Positions 55,802 through 64,000 of a stretch of DNA of 64,000 nt are shown here, one piece after another. The notes below the pieces were generated by a model that was given only the letters and a program-made list of their open reading frames with translations, ran no database searches and was not told where the DNA came from. The position numbers and the translations under genes are program-made. The DNA lies in NCBI GenBank assembly GCA_022457065.1, contig JAJGBQ010000001.1, forward strand, positions 744,001 to 808,000. The letters are read 5' to 3'. The DNA comes from Curvularia sp. ZM96 (lineage: Eukaryota; Ascomycota; Dothideomycetes; Pleosporales; Pleosporaceae). Numbering within the stretch: the stretch's first letter is position 1; every line of letters begins with the position of its first letter.

Positions 55802-57817
55802 CTACGCCCCACCCCAGCTAGCCCCTCCACTGCCAATGCCCGTGCTGCCAAGATTCGAGCTGTATCGTCGGAACCCTATCCCCATACCAATAGGCACTGA
55901 CGACCGCCTCCGCACAGCACGTCTTCTGCTTTGAGAATGGCTTCTCGACGCCTCCAAGCCGTGTCCTATCTGTCTTCTGCCAGCCTCTTCTCCAGTCTCG
56001 TCTTCGTCCTCTGATGCCATAGCAAAGCTTGACCGTGTAGTCGTAAGACTCAGCAGGTTGGGGGGTTCGCCCAGATCGCCAAATTCTGACTCTGACTGCA
56101 GGCCGTCCTCGCCGTCTTGCACCAGCTGTGCTCTGACGTTGTCGACAGTACCCTCTTCTTCCTCTTCTGGGACCTCGACTGTGTTCTCTGCGTCGTCAAT
56201 GTCGGAGTCATCTCCAAATCCATCCCCTTCCACCAGCAGCATGGTCGGAATGCACGCTATGAATGCAACAACGGATAGCGCCCAGAAAGGCACAATCACA
56301 TAGCCACGCTTGACGCCCCACGTGAACAATCCACCAGCCAGCGTCGGGCCAGCCGCCCTGCCTACAGCACTGAAACTAGTAGCCAGCCCGTTGATCGTTC
56401 CCAGCACCCGCAGGCTCGGAGCACTGTTCGTTAGCATAATAGTACTCGTCGGAAATGCAAATGTGCCCGCAACGCCACGGACCACGAGCAAAATTACCAT
56501 GCCAATCTGCCGGCTAATCGGGTCTTGGATGAGTGACAGAAACGGAGTAACGAAGAAGACTAGGGGGAAAATGATAAAAGCAATGCGGAGACAGCGGAGC
56601 ACGCCAAGCCGACGGGCAATGGGCGGGAATAACAGAAACTGGCATATCGTGGACGTAATGGCAAAGAGGGTAAAGATGATTCCGATGCGACGTGACTCGA
56701 GGCCAAAGCCACCTGCAAATTTAAAGGGCAGCGAAACGCCAGCGTCTGAGTCGAGTTGCACGGGATGGTGCATAAACACGGGAAGTAGCTACACGTGATT
56801 AGCAATAGTAACAGTAACGTGACTTGGCGAACAACACATACCTGATCGTATGCTTGACAGTACAAGGCTAGCAACGTGTACACGACCAGGTTGGTGGATG
56901 TCTGAAATGTCAACGCATCTCGGACCGTAGGTGCCTTTTCCTTGGTGTCCCGTTTCTTGACGCCCGGCGAAGCTGCTTCAGTGTCTACTGCTTTCTGCCG
57001 ACCAAGAAGCGGTTCATGCTCGCCTCCCATTCCCTTTCCTGGTATCTCCAGATGCAGTAGTTTTCGAACGAAGTACGTTAGTCTCGCTCCAACCCGGAGT
57101 CCGAGGTCGGGCTCGTGCTTCTTATTCTCGAGCGTTTCTTGAAGGAATAGCCAGCCGACTACAATTCCTATCGTGAAGAACACAGCTGCTACAATGTTCG
57201 GCAAACAATAGGGAAACCTCTCGAGAAACGCGGTACCTCGGGGCTTCCGTGGGTCTACGCCTAGCGGATTGGCAAGGGCACCACCGAGGGTAGGTCCAAA
57301 AGTCGCGCCTACAGTCCACACCAGCGGCATCACACTGAAGGCTCTAGGCTGCAGCTCTTTCCACGGACATAGCTCTGCCACTGTAGTTCGCAAGATGCCG
57401 ACATTTCCATTCGACAGACCGCCCAAGGCGCGCGCGACCAATGCCATGGGCAGATTGACCGAAAAGCCCCAGAGCAGCATAGTCCACATGGTGTTGAACA
57501 GGCCAAACAGTATAATCGGTTTCCTGCCATAGCGGTCCGACGCCGCGCCCCAGAAGATCCCCGTAAACGCCTGGCAGAGGGAGAACGTCGACGACGAAAT
57601 ACCAGCCCATCGCGCAATGTCGTTTTTGGGAATGCCAAAGGATTCCATGAGCTCAGGCACGTAGGGGAAGACGGACGTTAAGGCGATCGGCTCGGCAAAG
57701 CGGCATATTGCTATACAAACAACAGGTCAGTGATCGCAACATCCAGAGCATGCGACTGGAGCCGAGAGACCTACAGAGGATCGCCAGTTGCTTGACTGGT
57801 AGCCGGTGTTCTGTCAT
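55802..57817 (-). CDS. MFS transporter, DHA1-type (YCR023C-like)
   Basis: Three exons, 57817-57775, 57710-56842 and 56788-55802; 632 residues. The first exon encodes only 14 residues (MTEHRLPVKQLAIL) and joins to SICRFAEPIALTSVFPYVPE, a block typical of this MFS branch. Motif A is clear (GAASDRYGRKPIILFG), and the antiporter-like GPTLGGALA follows. About twelve helices, with a long hydrophilic middle loop (about 220-270) containing a PLLGR motif that resembles an acidic/dileucine vacuolar sorting signal. The C-terminal 150 residues are acidic (VEVPEEEEEGTVD) then basic (SRRRAVRRRSS). Yeast YCR023C and plant zinc-induced facilitators are relatives; substrate unknown, vacuolar location inferred. 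Confidence 0.88.
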
Positions 57818-59006
57818 GGCGCCGGTGGGAGCAGCGTGAGCATGCTTCACTAACTAACGAGTTGAAGCCTTTGCGACGGAGAAAAGAAGTAGAAGAAGAG
57901 GCTGGGAAGATGGGGAACAGTCACATCGTTGTATGTGAATTGCGGCTGTCGCATTGCGACCCGCCCCATGACCATAACCGTGAGCGGCTAGTCCTCCGTC
58001 ATTGCGGGGTGCGGCTTTTGTCAGGGCGCCTATCTGACGGTGAGAAAAGGTTTCGAGTAAGATCCAATCACGGACTACCAGAATGGATGCGTTTGCTTTG
58101 TAATCCCGAATTCCGAGTCGGAATAGAATCGCATGTCGGGCTAGCTGTACTTGATTATTCCGCTGGCTTGTTCCGCTGTCGTGTGATGGATGTTGGTGTG
58201 ACTGCGATGCAGTGGTTGGGAGCTTGGAGCTTGGACGCACGCGCTGAGATGCACCGAACCGCGCCAGGGTTCAAAGCTTTTCTTCGCGGCCGAGAAACTC
58301 CACATGCAGTTGCTTTTTTTCTCCACATTGCCATTTACTTATCCGATGGTTGCAGTACATACGCATTGCTTAGGCATACCTGCCTCATCAGAATAAAGTC
58401 AGATCCTTACAACATACTTCCCCGGTCTGACCGGTGAGAAGGAAGGAACACATGTCTTTTGTGGGGAATCTGTGACTAGGTAAGACCGTTTCTAAGTAAA
58501 GACTATTTTAGGCAATTAACTAGTTAGTGTGTGAGGCGATATATGCTTATGTGCACTGCGTATAAAGCGGTTGCACTGAAATGTTAGAAGATGGCTTGGT
58601 GGATCTGCTGTCACTGAGAATATCGTTTCCTTTGGTAGTGTCGTTGTGTATGTTGATGAACGTGACTTCCTTGTTAGGTACTCTCACCAAATCCCGCCTT
58701 GATAGTAGTAGCCTAATGACCTTCTCTACAACCAACGAGCGCACAAAACGCGGGCAGTCCTTCACTAATTAAAGAATTAGTTGCGTCATTCTAACTTCAA
58801 ACTCTTCCTCATTTGGGGCATGGCCATCCTTCACCTTCCCCTTCATGATTTCATCAGCGTGACTCTTGCCACGTGACTGTCCCGTTTGCTACCTTGTTTC
58901 CTCTTTTACCTCTTCTTGCTCTCTCTCACTCTCAACATCAGCCACCTATCATCAGACCATCCCACTAAGCTCTGCACATCTCTTCTCTCAAATTCAACGT
59001 TTCGTC
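57818..59006. other. intergenic, 1.2 kb
   Basis: Divergent promoter region between the MFS and 2EXR-like genes. A 191-codon plus ORF (57862-58437) does not resemble any protein and overlaps the MFS promoter. An AT-richer patch lies at 58480-58780. Confidence 0.5.
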
Positions 59007-60026
59007 ATGGACGACCCAGCTGAAGCTCCCGTAGCCGCACGCGAGTCCATCCGCGAGACAAACACCATGCCACCCTCAACGCATGATAATGCCGGTGACA
59101 TCTGCACTGATGAAGGTCGAACCGAGGAAGTGCACAAGCGCACAGTCTCACACACCCACGAATCAAACGCGATCCAACCCCCAACTACCAAACGGTTCAG
59201 CACATTCGCTGTGGACACTGGTCTCACCGACTCGCCAGGACTGCCTCCGGAATTACGCCTAAGGGTGTACAAAGCCGCATTCCCAGAGATGGACCGGCCC
59301 ATCGTCGACCAAACCCCTTCTTACCGTATTTCAGATCCAAAACGCGTCTTCATCGGAGCCTTCAGAGAATGCCAGGGCGATTGTGATTTGGACTACTGCC
59401 TAGATTGTTATCTTCACTTCCGAGTCCGCTGGAATAATCGACTTCGGGAGGCATTCACGAGCAACTTTGCGCGTGATCCCACAACCCGCATCGAATTCCT
59501 TACAGAGTACCTTCGCCGGGTCCGGATTTTCAAGCAAATGGAAGGTCACACTGGTGATAGAAAAGCCAATTTGTACCTATGGCGGTTCCTTTCCATACTT
59601 GCTACATCGGGTCTGATTGGTGAAATGAAGCATCTCACCATCGAGGCAAACCCGGGTGAAACGAGATGCTTATACTCGTCTATGAAGGGAGCCATACGCG
59701 AAACCTCGATTGGTCATATCTTTGCCGTCTTGTTTCGTTTCAGAGTCAATTGTGAGCTGTGGTTCGAAGTCTCACCAACTTACAAACCAATTCTGGACCG
59801 TATCGCGGAAATTGTCAAAGCAAATCTTTCACGCGATGAGATCGACAAGTACTTTACATCTGATTGCTCTGACCCATATCACCACCAGTACTTCACGGTG
59901 ACGAATGAGCTTTTCAGCAAAGATGCAACGCTCTTGAAGTTAATTGACCGGTTTAACAAATGGGAGCAAAAATCATATAGCAACCCTCGCTTCCTAACAA
60001 AGTACCCGATCGACTTCAGCGAGTGA
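59007..60026 (+). CDS. F-box/2EXR-like protein
   Basis: Intronless, 339 residues from ATG 59007; the open frame extends 47 codons further upstream but begins there with TTG. The first 65 residues are disordered. GLPPELRLRVYKAAFPEMDRP (about 75-95) resembles the start of fungal F-box-like or 2EXR domains. Cysteines in CQGDCDLDYCLDC (about 115-127) might bind a metal. The rest has no recognised domain. Such proteins form large expanded families in plant-associated fungi; whether it binds Skp1 is unknown. Confidence 0.6.
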   Translation: MDDPAEAPVAARESIRETNTMPPSTHDNAGDICTDEGRTEEVHKRTVSHTHESNAIQPPTTKRFSTFAVDTGLTDSPGLPPELRLRVYKAAFPEMDRPIVDQTPSYRISDPKRVFIGAFRECQGDCDLDYCLDCYLHFRVRWNNRLREAFTSNFARDPTTRIEFLTEYLRRVRIFKQMEGHTGDRKANLYLWRFLSILATSGLIGEMKHLTIEANPGETRCLYSSMKGAIRETSIGHIFAVLFRFRVNCELWFEVSPTYKPILDRIAEIVKANLSRDEIDKYFTSDCSDPYHHQYFTVTNELFSKDATLLKLIDRFNKWEQKSYSNPRFLTKYPIDFSE

Positions 60027-60612
60027 ACAACCTGTCACAAAACTACACGGAACTCAAGATCATCAAGGCGTCTAACTGCTTAGTGGCGAGGCATCTTTCG
60101 AGTCTTGGACCGTCTGCTCTCATCAAAGATGATGTGGATTGGTGTTTCCGATTAGTATCAGATTTCATATTTGGGCATAATTGCGTGCGTGCATCTCTGC
60201 ACAATCGAAAGCCCATTGCGCAAAGGACTATACCAGATTAAAGAACACATTCAATGTATCAGATGTAAACTAAGTGCAATCAAAGCTCAAAAAATGGTGT
60301 GGTGAGCTTGAAGCAGAACGTGCCGACGTGAACCCCATCAGCGCCCATCAAAAAAACAACAACACCACTACCATGTACCTGGTAAGAAGATAAATTCGGT
60401 GAGCCAATCATAACACTCGCGGACCTGATGATTGACAGCCACTTCGTGTCCTAACCCTGTTCATTCGCTTAGGAAACACGCTACAGTGTATGACAGCTGG
60501 TGACATCATCGACACTTTCCAGCAGGTAACGACATAGCTTCCAACAATACATTAGCACACCGGATCAGATGACGCCGGCAAACCATATTGAGCGACCCTG
60601 CAACCATAGAGC
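60027..60612. other. intergenic
   Basis: 3' flank of the 2EXR-like gene and promoter of trk1. A 72-codon ORF (60023-60241) overlapping the stop has no features. Confidence 0.5.
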
Positions 60613-62841
60613 ATGAGCTCGTTCTGGCAGCGACTTGACGACAACGTAGATGACGAATCAGTAATGACGGATCCGCTAGATGAGCTGCAGAACCCGCACA
60701 AGGCGAAAGATGATTTCGTCAAGTACATGAAAGAGGAGGTGTTCAGGCTGAATTTCTACCGCGCGCATATGCTATATTTCATTATTGTTATCGCGATTTC
60801 ATCCGTCGTTGTGTATGGGCAAGGTCTTGCTGATGGACCTAAAGAGCTCCGCGATGCGCATCTAAGTTACATAGACGCGCTATTCTTGTGCTGCAGTGCT
60901 ATGACGACTACAGGTAAGTTGATACATTACAATTAGTACAATTCGTCAACTGACCCTGAGATAGGTCTCAATCCAGTGGACTTAGGTCCATTGTCCGGCT
61001 ACCAACAAGCCACCTTTGCCATCCTCATGATGGTCGGCAACATACCATTTGTTTCAACAGCCGTGGTCTTGATCAGGAGAGCTTTGTTCCGCAAAAAGCT
61101 GGCAGATGTCATAAAGCACTCGCATACAATGCAGCGATTGGTACACGATATCGAGGAAAATCGTCGACCACATGCGATTGAAAGCAGCAGCAGTAGCGAG
61201 AGCTTGCGTCACAGGCCGAGAGCAACTCAGCATCATACTGGAAAAGGCAAACAACCCAAAAATGATGGCCCATCGAAGATCAAAATCGAACCCGTATCAC
61301 GGAAACGGACATACTACTACGAAACAGGTTTTGGCTTCATACCAACGCCATGGGAGACGCAATTTGCGCAGAACCTGTTCCGTCGTTTTATCGAATTCTT
61401 CGCCACTGAATTGAAGCCTGAGCAACACGACTACGTCTCGTTCAAACCGCATCTCGACTCTAAAGGCCGTTTTCGAGATCTCAGCGAGGCAGATCGGATG
61501 GAGCTTGGAGGTGTCGAATATCGTGCGTTGCAAGCTTTGCTGCTGATTCTGGTCGGCTATCAAATATTCTGGTATCTGATTGGAATCACTCTCCTCCTAC
61601 CGTATGCCTACCGCGGTAATATCCAGAGCGTACTATACAGCTCACAGCCTGGGACTATCAATCCCGGGTGGTGGGCTTTCTTTCAAGTCATCACCGAATT
61701 TGCAAACGGCGGTCTGAACATATTGAACGCCAACTTCATCCCCTTCAGCGGCTATCCATATGTTCTATTGGTAGCTGCAGCCATTGCATTTGCTGGCCAA
61801 ACACAGTTCCCCATCCTACTCCGAATCACGATCTGGGGCTTGAAGAAGATGGCACCAAAGCAATCACGGTTTAGAAACACCATGGGGTTTTTGTTGCAAC
61901 ATCCAAGAAGATGCTTTATTTACCTGTTTCCAGCTCGCGAAACACTGTACCTGTTCTTCACTCAGTTCGCCATTGACGTGACGGCTTGGCTGTGCTTCGA
62001 GATCTTGAACATTGGAATGCCGGACGTTGAGGCTCTCTCCACTGGCACACGCATTCTCGATGGACTCTTCCAAGCAAGTGGACTGAGAACCAGCGGAGCT
62101 TATATCATATCCTTGAGTTCCCTCGCTCCGGCATGTTTGGTCGCATACCTCGTCATCATGTAAGAGACACACTGACAAGATGATTGTGAATTATGCTGAC
62201 TACATTACTCAATGTTCAGGTACATTTCTATCTATCCTATGACACTCACACTACGAAAAACAAACACCTACGAAGAAAAGTCGATTGGACTAGAAGAGAA
62301 TAACAACAGCGCTGGCGGCGTGGCCTCACACTTGCAGAAGCAACTGGCTTACGACATCTGGTTCCAATTCCTGGTCTTCTTCTTGATATGTTGCATCGAA
62401 AGGCGCCATATACTCAACGCCGATCCCGGGTTCAGTGTCTTCTCCATACTATTTGAAGTTACATCCGCCTATGGCACTGTCGGTCTTAGTCTCGGTGTTC
62501 CAGGGAAAAACTATAGCCTTTGCGGTGACTTTGCCAGCCTCAGCAAAGTGGTGCTACTCTTTGCAATGCTTCGGGGAAGGCACCGAGGTCTTCCTTTTGC
62601 AATTGACCGAAGCATATTACTACCCGGCGAAGAGCTCATGCATCGCATGGACCAAGAGTACAGTGCAAAAGGTACCGAGGATCCGGAAGAGGAAGCTGAA
62701 TTGAGGAGAGATATTGAAAGGAGCGGTGTGAAGTCGCTGAACAATGGAAAGGGGGAACAGGACCCCGAGGACAGGAGACGGTCGCAACCCAACAGCGAGA
62801 CTCATCACGAGTCGGAGACAGCAGCAGAGTCAGGTCCTTGA
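60613..62841 (+). CDS. trk1: Trk-type potassium transporter
   Basis: Three exons, 60613-60913, 60965-62159 and 62220-62841; 705 residues. The four pore repeats of the Trk/HKT family are visible: SAMTTTGLNPVDL (first P-loop, completed by splicing at TG|LNP), EFANGGLNILNANFIPF, SGLRTSGAYIISLSSLAPA, and SAYGTVGLSLG, each with the selectivity-filter Gly. MLRGRHRGLPFAIDRSILLP near the end is the family's C-terminal block. It imports potassium across the plasma membrane. The hydrophilic loop between the first two repeats is about 130 residues, far shorter than in S. cerevisiae Trk1. The tail is acidic and Glu/Ser-rich. Filamentous fungi usually have several Trk paralogues; which one this is cannot be told. 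Confidence 0.92.
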
Positions 62842-64000
62842 CGATGACGACCACTTGACGATGCTCAGCCACCTTGAAGTCTGCGGCATTACTATCGGCC
62901 TAACATCATACCGTGCGGCACCGAACATGCAGCCTGAGGAGCATAGTGTATTGGATTCGGGCTGGCAGTCCCAATAAACCCTTATTCAGAAGCCGCCCAT
63001 GCCTGCATGCATACAGACAGCGGGTGGCCGATTTTGGGTCCTGGCAGTGGCTACATTCAAACAAACGGGTCTTCGGACCTCTTTCCCTGACGCTTTGATC
63101 TATGTCATTCTACTGATCGGATATGACCGAGAGAGCTCCATGGATATGCCTAGGTAGTACGGCATCTAGGAGTATCTACCAATCTTCAGCTGTTCATGCA
63201 TATCGGTCATCAGCCTTACAAGGCTTCTACTCCATCGCGCGCTTCGGTGGCGTGTGAGTACGAATTATGCGCCTCGAAACTAAGGAGCGCGCAAATCCCC
63301 ACTCAGTGTCGACCCCAGTTCGCATAAACGCCGCTGAGCGCTCAGGCCCCGAATCTCCACAACAACACCCGACGTGTCGAGTCGCAGCGGCGATGAGTGA
63401 CCCGGCGAATGCGCAATGACTGCCGGAGTGTCGATCCGCATCCAAACCTGGTGTATGCGCCGGACAGGCGACATGGGTGACTGACTCGCCAAAAGCAGGA
63501 TCAAGGGGGCAGCTGGGAGGATTGCGGGTTGGAGGAGACGGTGTCCTGGTTACAGGGAACCGATGCGAGCCACATGATGGCTGCGGAAATTGGCTTACCA
63601 CAGATAACCCGCCCGTATCAGCGAGTCAGCCCCGTCCTGTCGTCAGGATGTGCGTTGGTAAATGACATCGGGGAACGGACGGGAGATGTGCACGATGGTT
63701 CGGTAAAGTTGAGATGATGTGGCTTGACAAGGGGGGGTGTAGTAGGGGTCAGTGTGCAACGCAACAAAATAAGCAACTGTTTTTCCTTCTAGAAACGCCA
63801 CACCCACCTGTCGTCATGCAGAAAGGAGGCGGTATTCAGGGTCAAGGGAGAACCCGAGGCAAAAGAACATGCGACAAAAAATGGGGACCAGATATGCGCA
63901 CCCTGTTTGGTTCTCGTCATAGGGCTCGACACGTGAAAGGTCGCGAATTCCAAATACATGAAGAGAGAAAGGCCGAATAGAAGGTTGTTAATTCACCGAG
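62842..64000. other. terminal intergenic region
   Basis: No supported gene to the end of the window. Overlapping short ORFs at 63227-63980 have no family features. No repeat or RNA was recognised. Confidence 0.5.

Noticed and set aside
57862..58437. 191-codon plus-strand ORF
   Set aside because: Lies in the promoter region of the divergent MFS gene and shows no domain.
1..64000. tRNA genes and CRISPR arrays
   Set aside because: Scanning by eye for the T-loop box with a matching A box and for regularly spaced repeats gave no convincing candidate; a tRNAscan run would be decisive for tRNAs.

Overview
The window is nuclear DNA of a filamentous ascomycete, most likely a Dothideomycete of the Pleosporales type. 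The reasons are short GT-AG introns (about 45-110 nt), CT-rich pyrimidine tracts before start codons, long gene-poor AT-rich or GC-rich spacers, and typical Pezizomycotina families: HeLo-like 'fungal N-terminal' proteins, dipeptidyl-peptidase V, CYP52-type P450, a Flc/TRP-like channel and a Kre9/Knh1-type GPI protein. The order is inferred from gene content only. I support about 20 protein genes; 13 are spliced, and I rebuilt their exon joins from the reading frames. No tRNA, rRNA or CRISPR was found.

Layout. 0-8 kb: a stand-alone HeLo-like N-terminal protein, an alpha/beta hydrolase and a FYVE/UBZ/RING ubiquitin ligase. 8.9-16.8 kb: a large Flc/TRP-like membrane protein and the divergent secreted dipeptidyl-peptidase V. 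17-22.7 kb: an intronless FAD oxidoreductase of unknown substrate, then a CYP52-like P450. 23.2-29 kb: a metabolic block, all on the minus strand, of a RidA/Mmf1 protein with a mitochondrial presequence, adenine phosphoribosyltransferase, and one 710-residue ORF that joins homoserine kinase to AIR synthetase. 29.6-36.3 kb: an AAA ATPase and two uncharacterised proteins. 38.8-44.4 kb: a sugar/polyol MFS transporter, an AT-rich inverted-repeat element, and a zinc-finger/TENA-like protein. 47.2-51 kb: two wall-related genes (GH5 exo-beta-1,3-glucanase, Kre9-like GPI protein). 52-57.8 kb: a predicted beta-propeller protein with a K-Ras-like CaaX tail and an MFS transporter. 59-62.8 kb: an F-box/2EXR-like protein and a Trk potassium transporter.

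How they fit together. This is mostly ordinary chromosome without an obvious biosynthetic cluster. The most coherent group is RidA, APRT and homoserine kinase-AIR synthetase, which touches both threonine/isoleucine and purine metabolism. The most unusual observations are that fusion, the polybasic-CVIM tail on a large scaffold-like protein, the BED-like finger/TENA architecture with polyQ and Asn/Met-rich tracts, a SUMO-interaction-like motif inside the FYVE domain of the E3 ligase, and a foldback repeat whose relative lies on the other side of the TENA gene.
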